DNA of 44,308 bases from Welwitschia mirabilis (lineage: Eukaryota; Gnetophyta; Gnetopsida; Welwitschiales), in NCBI GenBank assembly GCA_051453625.1, contig JBOZIK010000001.1:212518363-212562670 (forward strand), in the 5' to 3' direction. Positions 20,411 through 33,100 of the stretch are shown in pieces. Below the pieces are notes generated by a model, which worked only from the letters and a program-made list of their open reading frames with translations, had not been told where the DNA came from and did no database searches. The translations under genes were made by a program, and so were the position numbers. Position 1 is the first letter of the stretch. Each line of letters opens with the position of its first letter.

Positions 20411-22300
20411 AAAGGACAAGAATTATGGGATGTGAAAAGGAATTTGATATTAACCTTTAACAAGGTTCAAAATACATAGTAAGTATAAGATAAATAAGAT
20501 TGTAACAAGGCTATAAAAACAATGTAACTAAATGAGAAAAAAACCAAAAAATTATGTGACCAGATAATACATCATCGTATCTAAAAATAAACTCTCTTAA
20601 AGTAATAAAAGAGATTTTAAGCATTCTTTACTACATGATGCTCATGGGGCATAATAGTACTCTCATAACCTTTACTTTATCTACTAGTTTTGGGTTATGT
20701 AGGAGATGCCATGTCAGTCTCAATAAGAAGGATATACTGTGGAATAATAAATCTTTAAGAAGGAACATGTGGAACCACATAAGGCCCATCCAATCAATGC
20801 TCTGAGAGTTAGAGAAGAATATTAACCTTCTACTAAAATTTTTTTCCTAAGAGTAGGTCTGAAAAATAATGCTTTTTAAAATGGTAGCCTTTAATATTAA
20901 ATCTAGTAAAGTAGAGTTATTAATTATTTAAAAATTATGATTGCCTTAGTGTTTTAGATTGTGTGAAAGATGTAAGATCTAAAACCCTTTCAAAGTAAGA
21001 AATGGCATCTTGGAAGATTTGGTACATGTCCAAGAAAGATATGCTTCTAGTTTGGATAAAGTCATTGAAAGGGTCTAAGAATCTATTTCCAAGCATTTTT
21101 ATTCATAAGGCAATAAATGAAGTAATGCAAGAAACTACCTTTATTATTACATAAAGGGTAGGTTGCAATTGTGAATTTCATATGAAGAATCCTTCTACTA
21201 ATAGATAGACCTTGATGAAAGAGATACCATTAAAAATGTTGTTATTTTGATAAGGTGTGTAATTTTGAAATGCTTTGAGCTCTTAATATTGATCGAATCT
21301 TTGAGTTTGACATATTTCATAATTTATTAAAATGATCCTAAATGGATACGTCTTTCAAAAGTATATAAAAGGACTTTATTTTTTTAAATTTATAAGGATA
21401 AAAAGTGTTGCTCGCTTTCCACTCCATTAGATTTAGAGGTAAGACATAATTAACTTGAACATGCACTACATCAGAAATCTAAGAAATGAAGTCCATAAAA
21501 AGGCCTTTTTTTTTTGTAAATGGAATTTAAGTTACCATAGAGATGTTGAAAGATTTTTCATAAAATCTATTGATTATTTAAGTGAAGACATGAGAGAGAA
21601 ACCATATACCTATTAAACCAATAAGCTTTCAACCAAGTTCTTAAAGAATCAACTCAAGTGCCATTTTCTACTAATCACCATGGAACTAATTTTTGCATCA
21701 TAAAAGAAGGGATTAAAAAAACGTCTTCCACATAATCTTCTTATAGATCATTTTCTATGTAACTTATACTCTTTTTAGGATAATAGATCCTTAAATATCA
21801 ATATCCATTAAAGACATAGACAAGTTAAAAAAGTAGATGCCTTTTTTGTTTGATTTATTCTTTGGGTAAGAAGTCTTTGATTGTTTAAAACATAAGACAT
21901 ACCATCATCTTATGCAGTTAAAACAATTATCTAGTAACTTATTGAAGACGAAGATATCTTATAGAAAGGGATCAGAAAGACCAAAACATACTTTTTGTTT
22001 GGGTGTTGAAAAAAATCCTTTATGTCGCACTATGAAATCCTTTTTTCTAATTATTACTTAACCACATGAAATCATGATTTGTAATTCACTTATAAATTGA
22101 AGTAGCAAGAATCCACCTAGACGAATAACATGAGGAATAGGCAAAGTTTTAGATAGGATTTGCTAGCCATTGTGAACTTTTTAGATTTTCATTTCTATTT
22201 ATGAAAATAATTTATTAACTAATAAAGTTTCATAGCTACTTATAAGTTCCTTGAAAAGAAAATGGAATTCTAAGAATTTTACTTAGCTCATCATCTTTAA
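20411..22300. other. AT-rich repeat debris, unassigned
   Basis: No LTR end or clear domain. A plus-strand stretch near 21,650-21,700 (STQVPFSTNHHGTNFCI) faintly recalls the SDH region of LINE endonucleases, which would fit the LINE RT fragment downstream, but this is too weak to call. Confidence 0.3.
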
Positions 22301-22560
22301 CAATTTTCTGTGGTTTAAAGAGAAGCCATATATAATTTCTGAAAAGATTAAACAATGGATACCTTTCCCAATTGATCTTAAAACTAGAGAAAGAATGCTA
22401 AAGACTAATCTTATCTTGCAATTAATTGATTATAGATTGAGAATTCTTAATTAATGTCTCATTCACCTTTTACCAAGATTAGGTGATTTATATTATATTT
22501 CTGATTAGAGATCAATTACTTTACTTAATGTTTCTTATAAAATTTTAGCTAAATGTTAAC
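22300..22560 (+). mobile_element. L1-like LINE reverse transcriptase fragment
   Basis: About 22,450-22,560 encodes LIHLLPRLGDLYYISD followed, after one stop, by RSITLLNVSYKILAKC. This is the eroded form of the plant L1 RT block with IPK, RPI and LLNVSYKILAK. The rest of the RT is not readable. It is on the opposite strand from, and of a different type than, the LINE at 3-4.7 kb. Confidence 0.68.
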
Positions 22561-23494
22561 TACTATGTTTAATATCATCCTACTTGATAGTATTTCGATT
22601 AAGTAGAGAAGTTTTTTGAAAAAAAGAAGAAAATTTGAATTATGAGTAAATATGATAAAGTATTTACATGGACATACTAAGTCTAGATATAATTTTTTCT
22701 AAAAAACAATATCCTCCTAATAGAAATAATAGACTTGCTAAGTAAAAGCATAGCAAGTTAAGAAACAATTAAACAAAGTAGTAGAAGTCAATTCATAAGC
22801 AATAAATTGCTCATATTGAATTGCAAAATAGTATGAGTTGCAAAATCAAAATTAAGCATCATATTTACATAAAATTTAGTAATCTTAATAAATAACACTA
22901 GAATATTTTCTCTCATTACTAAACTTTGATAGATTAATTAATCATTTCATAAGATATGAATGCCTATTCATAATAGATGGATATTTAAGACATAACTAGA
23001 TGATAATAGACCCTAATGATACATACAAAATAATGTTTGTTATCACATGAAAATTTACTATTACAAGGAAATATAATTAATGTGTAAAAAAAATTTAGGC
23101 AAAACATACCAAAAAGTTATGCTTTATACCTTGGATGAGCTAGTGTATAAATCTATAGAAAATTATGTTGATGATGTCAAAGCAAAGTCACATACATCTA
23201 GAGATCATTATAATAGTCCTTTATAATAATTATTGTATAGTTGTAATCAAAGCCATAAATAATAGATGAATTTAAAGCTTATTTATGTTAGTAACTAGAA
23301 AATTGTAATGTTATGTTATCATGTAAGTTTATTCTAATAGTCTTCTATAGTAATCATTGTGAACTCATGGTAACTAGATTATATTTATGTTCTTTAGTAT
23401 GGTGAGTAGTTATAATTGATGTAGACAAGCATCATCAACATTTTTTTTATGTATAATGTATAATGTTTACCACTACTCTTGTCTGAGAAACCCA
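22561..23494. other. AT-rich sequence, nothing recognised
   Basis: Stop-dense on both strands. It may include LINE sequence downstream of the RT block, but no motif could be read. Confidence 0.4.
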
Positions 23495-23670
23495 ATTAGA
23501 TGATAATCTAAGTGGAAAAACACTTGTGGTTGACATAGGAGATGATGGGTTTGAAACTTAAGATGGTTGGGGCATACTTAAATTAATTTTTTAATTAATT
23601 ATGATGGTTATATTTCCAAAAAATCCAAGGATACTACAAAGGTTTGAGTTTAATATTAACTCCTTGATAT
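23495..23670 (+). mobile_element. SINE family 1, copy e
   Basis: ATGATAATCTAAGTGGAAAA and CACTTGT lie at the box A region, GATGGGTTTGAAACTTAAGA at the box B region, then an eroded body with ATGGTTATATTTCCAAAAAA and the tail GGTTTGAGTTTAATATTAAC. Confidence 0.6.
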
Positions 23671-24108
23671 TAACTCCTTACTTTTTCTCCAAGAATAGAA
23701 AATTTGCATGGAATTACAAGATTAGGTGTAGATTGGTAACTAAGTTTTTGTCCATGTTGATAACATATAGATGTTAGTAATATGCAATACAAACAAGTTT
23801 TCATCCTTTATGTTGACACCATAAAATATAAAATTAAAACTTCATATATGTTAAAACATCCTTGAGCTTATGAACTTAAAGGCCCTAGGTCTATTATCAC
23901 AAAAATTCACCCTTTTGTCTTAGAGGAGAAAAACATGTGTATAGCCTATGTCCTTCATTTTAACCATTTACTAATAATTACATTTATTAAACTATCCTTA
24001 AACATTGGTAAATATGAACTCACCCATTGTTATAATGACATCATTGATAATTTTTGAATATCTAATGTTATGGATTTATAAATATCATTATAATAGACTC
24101 ATCAATTA

Positions 24109-24287
24109 GGTGATTATCAAACCCATGAAACACTTGTCCTTCATTTATAAGGTTACATATTTAAATCTTTGAATGCCTTAGCTTACTATAAGGCACTGAG
24201 TGTAACTAAATCATCATTGTGATGGCTATACTTCTGAAGGAAAGTACAATTACTAAAAGTTTTAACATTTTCTCCCCCCTCATTATA
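24109..24287 (+). mobile_element. SINE family 1, copy f
   Basis: It contains AAACACTTGTCCTTCATTTA, then TATTTAAATCTTTGAATGCC (eroded box B), TAAGGCACTGAGTGTAACTA, ATGGCTATACTTCTGAAGGA and ACTAAAAGTTTTAACATTTT. The full block order of the family is present. Confidence 0.75.
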
Positions 24288-24441
24288 GCATACTTAGCGG
24301 CATTTTTAATTAAGAATTATTTATACTTAATCACCATTACATGTTATATAAGAATATCTTAAATTTTATATTAATCATAATTTTAGAATAATATTGTCTT
24401 ACGTGGAATACCTTTTCCGAAGAGTTTTTTTTACCAATACA

Positions 24442-24622
24442 GGTGGTAGTTCAATTGGGGAAACACTTGTTTTTCATTTATAAGGTCATGTTTTTAGACT
24501 TTTGGAGGCACAACTAGATATAATATTAAGTCTTGGGTGTAATTAAAATTTTTTATTTATATGGTTCTACTTTTGGAGGAAGCAGAATAACTAAAACTTT
24601 TTGAGTTTAAGGTCCTTTCTAT
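24442..24622 (+). mobile_element. SINE family 1, copy g
   Basis: It opens GGTGGTAGTTCAATTGGGGA, with box A TAGTTCAATTGG at 24,447-24,458. ACACTTGTTTTTCATTTATA, a diverged box B, GTCTTGGGTGTAATTAAAAT, and a tail TTTGAGTTTAAGGTCC follow. Confidence 0.78.
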
Positions 24623-24642
24623 AAATGTGTCATTGTACTAAT

Positions 24643-24835
24643 GGGGTGGTAACTCAATTATTGGGATACTCATCCTCCATTTAAGAGGTTATGGGTTTAA
24701 ACCTCTAAATGTCATGCTTAATAGGCTATAAGGCATTAGATGTAAGTAAATCATTTTTTTGGGTAATCATGGTACCTATACTTCCAAATGAAAATATAAT
24801 AACTAAAAGGTTTATGTTTGACATCACTATAAGAG
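24643..24835 (+). mobile_element. SINE family 1, copy h
   Basis: It opens GGGGTGGTAACTCAATTATT and carries a good box B, GGTTTAAACC at 24,694-24,703. It continues with TAAGGCATTAGATGTAAGTA and ends TTTATGTTTGACATCAC. It lies only about 20 bp after copy g in the same orientation. Confidence 0.8.
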
Positions 24836-25985
24836 TGTTTTTAATCTAATTATGATAAACAAGTAACAAAATTTATAAGAAGTTAATCACTAAGTCTGAG
24901 ATTAGAAAAGTAGAGTTGCTAGAGATAAATATCTTTATACTAACTAGTACTAATTCATTATATTAGTAACATAATATTCATCAAGATGAAATAATAATTT
25001 AATCTAATGTAAAAGTGAATATAAGAATATTTAAATACAACTTAATTATGACATTCTAATATCTTAACATAAACTAGGCAATAGATTCTAAATTCAATAG
25101 TTTGAAGAAATCTTGCAAAAAACATAAATAAGATATGGCAATGTGCATACTGGTAATTAAAATAAAGGACATATTAAAAGAGGAATAAAAAGAATAACTT
25201 GTCTTTATTATTGAATATTCACTCTTACTTCAATCTTGATCTTCACCAAAGTAAGGGGTTTGGTTAGATAGACTTATAAGGTAATGCTGCCTTTAAGGTT
25301 TAGTATGTGAAATCACCAAGGGACTAGGCTAATTTGATGAAGACATAACTATCTATGCAATCTTATGCATGCAATACATTTTAACTAAACAACCTCTTTT
25401 AATGTCGACTAGAGTTTATAAGAGGTTCTGTACCCATTTCATAAGAGTCGCATCCCTTGGACAGTGGTTACAAATCCTATTCAAACTAATAAGTCTTGTC
25501 ACTAAAAATTTTAAGAACATGTTTAACCCTTTACTAGATACATGGTATTTTTTCTCAAATTGAAGATTGCAAATTAGTACATAGTTATTTTCAATAATAA
25601 CAGGGAAACATAGCCATCTTATTAAATTTTGACTTTGTGACATGTAGTGGAATCCTTCTTTTTAAGCTTGTTATTCATCCTTAAACTAGTGTTCTTTCAT
25701 ACGGACTTCTTTTAGATCTTGTTATGACTTCTCATAATATTGATCTTCATCTACTTCATTTACATAATAAGAATTAATATGTTAGTCCCAAAAAAAAAAA
25801 GGAAAATTTTACTATTCTTCCTCATTCTTAAATAAGTTAGGATAGCTTTCATGTATATAATCATGATTTTCTAGACTATGTTAATTGCAATGAGATCCTT
25901 TGTTAAAAAATTCTTTATTATTTTACCCCTTAGTTTCTTAAGTCTTTAATAGGTTTAATAGTAAATTTAAGTTTGTATCTTACAA
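24836..25985. other. Unassigned region left of minus-strand integrase
   Basis: By position it should include the region after integrase and the 3' LTR of the minus-strand Gypsy remnant, but no polypurine tract or LTR end was recognised. Open frames at 25,369-25,643 on both strands have no domain. Confidence 0.3.
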
Positions 25986-25989
25986 ACAG

Positions 25990-26950
25990 TTTTTTTCAAC
26001 TTATAATATATTCATCATACTTCCTTTCATAATATGATTTTAGGATATTTACATAAAAAACTAGATGAATTTTATCCCAACCTTTAGGAAGACCAAGCTT
26101 GTGTGTGAAATCACCTATTCTTTTCATTATAGAAAATGGTACACAAAAGTGGGGGATAAGCTTTTTGTATTTTCACAACTTTAAAGATGTTCTCTTAGAT
26201 TTAACCCACACTAACACTTGATCTTCAACTAGAAAATCATGGTGGAAATGTTTGAGATTATAATACTTTTTATATCTATCTTAAGCTACTTACAATTTTC
26301 TATAAACTTCCTTTGTAGTTTCCTTCATTTTTTCTTCCTCTTCTTCTTCTTCATCTTTCTTTTTTTTTGGTACCCTCATTTGAAAAGTGTTAGACCAAGT
26401 AATTAGATTAGAAAAATTTCTTCCATACATCGCTTCAAGTGGAGAGCATCATATAGATGTTTGATAGCCATACTTATGTGCAAATTTATCAAGTATTATT
26501 TTCACCTTTTGGATTTACTTACTAGATAACTCTATAAAATGTCTTAAAGGTTATGGTTTATTCTTTTTCCCTAGCATTCTTTCTTTAGGTGAAAATCTAT
26601 TCTAAAAATAAATTAAGTGTTAAGTTTCTTGAAGAATTCTTTTTAAAAACTTAAGATGAATTTTTAAATCTCTATTAGAAATAATGATCTTCATGGTCCC
26701 ATTAAATTTTAAAAAATATTTTCATAAAATGGTTAGCAAATTCTTCCACTATGGTAATGGTCCACATTGAAATGAAATAAGCCATATTTATTAATTCTCA
26801 AATCCTTGAAGAATCTAGTAGTCTTTTGTTATTCTAGTTTGACTTGTTGATAAATTAGACATCCTTTCATAAAATCCTTTATTTAAAACTTCATTTCCTA
26901 CTAATAGTACTATTTTCAAAGAGTAATGTAACTTTTTGTAGACCCAGGAT
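25990..26950 (-). mobile_element. Second Gypsy integrase remnant, minus strand
   Basis: On the minus strand, in order: CLIYQQVKLE with QKT (zinc-finger end), KIIISNRD (the second catalytic Asp block), SPLEAMYGRN, a Lys/Glu-rich insertion at about 26,330-26,370, FLVEDQVLVWVKSKRTSLKL, KLIPHFCVPFSIMKRIGD and HLVFYVNILKSYY. This is the full Gypsy integrase order through the GPY/F module, with many stops. It opposes the plus-strand integrase at 19.9-20.4 kb and is a separate insertion. Confidence 0.85.
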
Positions 26951-27149
26951 TACTATCATATGAGCTTTTGTGAGTTTCTTTGATAAGGTTAGTTTACTAA
27001 GGACCTACATGGATGATCACTCTTCCTTCGTCATTAGTATCCCATTTGATGTGATGTATAAAGAAGAACATATTCTTGTTTTACTAGTTTTCTCTACATT
27101 AGTTCCAAAACTTCATCTTAAGGTGTTTCATTCTTAATTTCCTTTTCTA

Positions 27150-27590
27150 TTTCAAAATTTATGATATAGATGAGAATACACCACATATGACTAAGGGAAT
27201 TTATAACTTTATTTTATTTTCTCAGTTATATTTCATGTTAAAGTCATCTTTAACTAATAATTTCATCCAATGTTTTTACAACATATTTAGAAGAGGCTGT
27301 TTTTTCAAATATTTTAAAATTTTATGATTAATTCTTAAATAAAATTTACCTCCCAAAGATAATATCTCCAAAATTTTAGGACATAGGTAATTTCTAATAA
27401 TTCCAACTCATGTACTAGGTAAATCTATTCATGTTTGTTTAATTTTCTTAACTCATATGCAATAATGGGGATTATGGTAGAAAGGAGTTTAGGGTAAAGA
27501 AACACTTGTTTCTTCTATTTTCAAAATTAAAGGGAACCTTCTCCATTATCAAATCCATCATTGATGCCCTGACCTTTGAGTAATTTTTAA
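27150..27590 (-). mobile_element. Gypsy RNase H remnant, minus strand
   Basis: The minus strand encodes AYELRKLNKHE (about 27,426-27,470), LVHELELLEITYVLKFWRYY and then KYLKKQPLLNM-like sequence in shifted frames, matching the RNase H of Gypsy elements. It continues directly into the integrase at lower coordinates, so both are one element. Reverse transcriptase is missing; homology to the left of this element's 5' side stops near 27,590, where LTR copy B begins. Confidence 0.8.
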
Positions 27591-27596
27591 TGAATC

Positions 27597-28936
27597 ACTT
27601 ATGAAGCCCAACATTACTCACCTATAGAACCCAACATTACACTTGCTTGTTAAAGTTCAATGTTACGCTCTTTTACCATTCAAGTTTAACATCATAATTT
27701 TTTATCACCAAAGTTTAATGTTGTGCTTGCTTTCCACTAAAATATTATATTATAGTTGTTTAATACCAGAGTTTGATGTCATACTTAGTTCTTTCTAGGT
27801 ACAAAGTTTAGGTTAGTTACTTCATAGTAAGTGACATCCCATATGGTGACTCTATGACCTTCATGTTATGCTTTCTTATCACCTTTCATAACTTGACATT
27901 TAGAACCAATTAGTATAACCTTTCAGCTAGTTGATAACAATAGAGAAATTACAATTAGTTGTAACCGTTACAACAATTGAAACAATTATAATAGTTGTAG
28001 TTCCTTAGAATTTAACTACTCTTATAGAAACACTATTTAAGCAACACTTATCTAGGGAGGTTATTGCTTCATTAGGAAGGCATTAAAGTCATTAGAAAAA
28101 CATGGAATAGAGGGTAAATGCTTGCACTATTAACATCAAGTCATAATTGACAAGTATTAGTTATCAAAATGAAGACATCTTTAAGAATATGGGTGATAAT
28201 AAATCTATTTTTAGAAGTAAAATCAAGGCCTTCTTAAAAATTTAGAATAATAAACCATTGAAATCAGTGGTATAATCCATCTAATATACATTAAGAAGAC
28301 ACAAAGATAATCTATCAACACTTTCTATGCCATCCTTATAGCCATTCCAAATCCAATGAGACATGTAAAGTTTAGAACTTGGAATTATTGAGATAAAGAA
28401 GAATTTACAAGAATAACATTCCTAACAAAAATACACCATCATAAGAAAAATAAAAAAATAGCAAAATTGCAAAGTGATAAGGATAGAAGTATATAAAGGA
28501 TGAGAAAGCATAAATGAGGAATTGATGACATATTTATAATAAAGGAAGAATTACTTTCAACTTAAAAAAATTCTTCCACCCAAAATATGTGTTTATGTAA
28601 TAGAATTCTTTAGTGATAATAGTTAAAAATGATGGTTAAGATACAATAGAAGCGTTTGAAAAGTGTGTCTTTTGATACNNNNNNNNNNNNTTAAGTTATT
28701 TAAGAATAGGTTTAAGTTTATCTGATATGACTTTATAGAGATGTAGATAATGGAATTTCAATGTCTTGAAATAAGAGCAAGACTATTGGATTATCATTAG
28801 TCTAAATTCCAATGAATTATGAAATACTTGAAAATCTTTATGAAGAAGCAAAGTATTAATAGTTTCATAAGGCTATTACTTCCTAATCTTCAAATAATCT
28901 TATGAATAATAAAGATCACAGATCAAATCTACAAAT
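27597..28936 (+). mobile_element. Old Gypsy LTR, copy B (right), interrupted
   Basis: It matches 17.6-19.48 kb in direct orientation, beginning within the ~30-bp minisatellite and continuing to TCTACAAAT, where the match stops abruptly at an inserted Copia LTR. It carries fewer minisatellite units and lacks the 87-bp and 27-bp duplications seen in copy A. A 12-N gap lies at 28,679-28,690. No polypurine tract was found on its left, so its left edge may be truncated. Confidence 0.75.
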
Positions 28937-30095
28937 TGTTAGCACTGGATATCCTAGAGTGGAGAGGTGAATAGGATAGTTATGCGTGATTTTTTTCTTT
29001 TGACTATTCCACTTAAAATAGCATACTTCTATGTATGATAAGATGTAAGGATTTCATGATGCTTATTAAACTATTTAACATATATGATTAAGAATAATAA
29101 TAATGTAAGATAAACTACATAATAAAATAATAAGAGATAAGAAAAAAAGCCTATTCTCCTTTATTGATGGGTGAATCCTCCATAACATTCCAATAATACT
29201 TTCTATTAGTTATCAATATTACAATGGAATTTTATGGCAATCCTTAAAGATAAGCCTATTTTCTTTTATTAATAAGAAAAGCCTTTACAAGACTCCATCA
29301 GGACTTTTCAGTAATTATCAAACTTACAATGGGATTTTATGGCACTCTTTAGCCTTCAAGCAAGCTCACCAATCTTTAATTATAATGTGAAATGACACAG
29401 TGATTAAAAAAAAAAAAAAAAAGGAGGTAAAAAATAGAGGTGTGCAATTTACAATGTAAGCTCAATAAGATGCAAAAGATCTTAATTAGTACAATAGTAT
29501 TTCAATCTATACTAAATGAATTCTAGCTATTGTTAAGCAAAATTTTAAGAATTATGACTATTTTAAAGGTTAGTACAATTGTTTATCCTTCTAGGACATC
29601 CAAAAAAAGGGTTGTATTTAGTTTTCAACAACTATCTATAATGTCAACCAAATGCATTACAGTCAACCACTTAACACAAGCCAATTGATGTCTTAACTAG
29701 TTGATCCTTCAATCTTCAAGTACTTAGGTAGTCTTCCCTTAGAACTAATAGTTAACCACAGAACGATTAGTTCAATTTTGAGTTATAGGAGATGGTTAGC
29801 TCCTAGATAAAGTTAGTTAACAAAGAGATAATTTCTTTAAAATTTTATGCAACATGCAATTGACCTCTAGGTGGCATCTAGGTAATTACCCATCATTTCC
29901 CTTTAGTTATTATGGTCTACAGTAAAACTATTCATCTTAATTAGTGTTCCATATAATTTGATCTTATGCTTGATTGATTTTGACCTTTTTGTCTTTAAGT
30001 AATAGACCTACTTTGAGTCTTGTAAGAACATTTAAGGTATTATTATTTTAGTAAGGATTTGATTTATCATGAATAAATAATTAGAAGATATAACA
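28937..30095 (-). mobile_element. Copia LTR (3' LTR of a minus-strand element)
   Basis: On the plus strand it starts TGTTAGCACTGGATATCC and ends GATATAACA, giving 5-bp inverted ends TGTTA/TAACA and 1,159 bp. The left boundary is fixed independently by the exact point where similarity between the two Gypsy LTR copies stops. The right boundary is fixed by the adjacent polypurine tract. Near the left end, CCTAGAGTGGAGAGGTGAAT is an eroded form of a block common in plant Copia elements. It contains an A tract at about 29,404-29,421. Confidence 0.85.
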
Positions 30096-30107
30096 ATCTC
30101 CCTCTTT
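30096..30107 (-). other. Copia polypurine tract
   Basis: The minus strand reads AAAGAGGGAGAT immediately before the LTR (TGTTATATC), inside GTTATCAACAATAAAGAGGG, the usual arrangement at the 3' end of plant Copia elements. Confidence 0.85.
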
Positions 30108-33100
30108 ATTGTTGATAACAACCACATATTCTTTGATGCTCCTATTAAGCCTATGAATTTCTTATAAGAATGTGTTAAGAAACTCATGTAACCAAATTAT
30201 AATTTAAAGATGGATATCAAACAATGAAATTTTGTAACTCTAGAAAACATAGTAATTAAAAGTTTTGCAGAAAAGGCATACAGAATAAGTAACAAAGGCA
30301 TAGTCATGATAAAATTTAAAAAGCATATTAAATTCTATACACTAAGAAGTAATGAAAGTATTATTTCTTATGTACATGATTAAATAAATACATGTACAAT
30401 ATTTTTTACACTGATAAGAGTAAAAATAACCATTAAAATGTAAATATAATCATAAAAAATACTATTATATCTCCTTCTTATCATAAATGAAAATAGTAGA
30501 AGTAAATAATTAAATTCCTAAATAGAAAATATGAAAGAAATAGGTATCAATAGATTTCTATTTAAGTTCAATGGCTAACCCATGTAAGTGCATATTGCCT
30601 CTAAAAGTGTATGATGACTAAGTGGTTAAAGACGATGGTACAATCTCATTGTGTAATGTCTGAGGAGTGGATATAATTCTAGATATAAGACAATAATAAA
30701 GGTAGTATCAATGAGCCTTGGATGCTCTCTATGAAAGTGCCACTTTACACTATTGTGATGGAGCTAGATGCGTAGGCTCTGGTGGTGGTAGGTTCTCCTT
30801 CAATTTATTTGTCTTTGCCATTAACACTTCATAAGATTTATCTTTAAATTATTCTTTCTCTTCTTATTCTTTCCTAGATTATTCTTATTCTTTTGCCTCT
30901 TTCTACTTTAGTGCTTCCTCTTCCTCTTCTTCTTTTACTTGAGCTTTCTTCTTGTCTTTTTTTTCTTTCACACATGACCCTAAATAGCCTAAAGAGACAG
31001 TAGACTCATGAGTCTTTACATAAGTAAATTTAGGAGATGAGTGCACATCCACTTCACTTCTATGCATACTCTCCCTCATTTCCTCAAGATGGTGAATGAT
31101 ATATTCCTATCTATAATCCTACTAATCAATCTATGTAAATATTAATTCTAAAATGTTAAAAACTAGGTTAGTATTGCCTCTAGAGTGAGTGATCTACTAA
31201 TGTGATCCTATACGAGTAGAGAGATGCATCTCTTTGATAGACCTTGGTATTGTTTTAGCATTGAAGATATGATGCAGACTAATGTAAAGAAGTTTAGAGG
31301 CTAAGACAGGCATAAGATGATGACATTATGCTAAGATTATGACATTATGCTATGAAGGAGGTATCTTGAGTTTCTTGCAAATGTTTATAATCAAACTGTC
31401 ATATTACAATATTCTATTCTCATACTCTAAGGTGGGCAACATGAATTCAAAGATTAACATTGATACATTAATGCATATCTACATGAAGGACTAATGGATA
31501 AATTTAAGATGGTACAATATTACTTCATTCTTATGAACTCAGAGAGAAAAGGGAACATATCCACAAAAAAAAAAAAAAAAGGCAAGGAGGAGAGATGCTT
31601 AACTATAAATGCAATGGTTGATTCCCAATTAAAATAAAATTTACATAAATCCTGTATATGCTAAAATTAATTAAGGCACTCAAAAGTTCCAAACATAATA
31701 TTATAAATCCCACCATAAGAAATGTTTCATACTTATTAAATCAAGTGAGGAAGAACTTTGATGTTCACTCCTGGAATCTTTGTCTGAATCAGTGCATTCC
31801 ATACAACTTTCCATACAACAACTTTATCACTAGCATAAAATTTGCCAACTACCTTTATAGTGAGGTTAGCATGTGGTTCTAAGAATTATTTCCACATCTA
31901 ATATTAGAAGAGCTATACAGTAGGATTGATGAGGCTCTTAAAGCTATTTATATCAACTACACACTCTCTAAGGATGGTTTTTCCCTTGAAATCATTCTAA
32001 ATTTTAATATTGGTATCTTGATCCATTCTAGTTAATAAATTTGCTTGCCACCCATAAGATTTAAACTTCTTAATCTCTTTATCCTTGGTATATCAAGAGA
32101 AAGTGCCTTTGACTTTAAGTGCCGTTTTGCACTTAAACTACACAAGTGGTCTCTAAAAATAAAAAGTACATAATAGGCATAAAGATGTATATGATAAAAT
32201 GAAGATACTAATCATGGAACACCAAAAAATCACTAAGCATATTGCTAGCAAATAAAATTTAGAAAATAAACAATTGAAGAAGAAATGCTCTAGTATAATT
32301 AGAATTTTATCAGATAGTTATTGTATATCTTATAATGCATGTACATAGAAATTTAATACAAACTAACCAAATTAGCATGAATTAAGACTTATAAATGAAA
32401 AATTTACACATAAGATTTAGAAGAAATATATTGTATCCAATAACAAATAAGAAAATTTAAACCAAGGAGGACTTACTAAAGTAAAACATAAACTAAGAAA
32501 TGCTAAAAATTTGATGCGATTGGAACTTAATCCAAGAAAAGTAGATAAAAACATTACTAACTAAGCCATATTTAGGTTAAAACACTAAGGATAAGATTAG
32601 AAAAGAAAAGAAAGAAAGGTAAAAAAATAGATAGGAATTTGATCAAACATGATTAAATCCACAAAATAACTAAGAAAAGGTATTATGATGTGGTAGTAAA
32701 AGAAAGAGATTACTAAAACATATTGAAAATCACTTGAGAAATTGATAGAGATTACAAAGAAAAGAAGGGGCTACACTAAGAAAACTTGGAACAAGAGGGG
32801 GGAAAAAATGAGGAATCTTATCCATTAATTAATAGAAGTTTAGATAAATAAATAGTAGGTGGACATCCTAGGAATAGGTGGTTAATTATTACATAGGAAA
32901 ATAAGATGTTTAGGGTATGAGCATTAACTCATGAAGAATACTAGTTGACCATATAAGAAAAAAGTTATATAATATAAAAGAGGAATGGTTACTTGAGTAG
33001 GCATTAGGATTAATCACAAAAGAACCCAAGAAGAATTGATGCATAATGGGGTTATTATTTAATAGATAATACTTAACTGATAAAGATTTGTTAAAAATTT

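Noticed and set aside
24694-24703. Functional tRNA gene near the box B
   Set aside because: There is no intact acceptor stem or anticodon arm; the unit recurs as a dispersed ~180-bp repeat, so it is a SINE.
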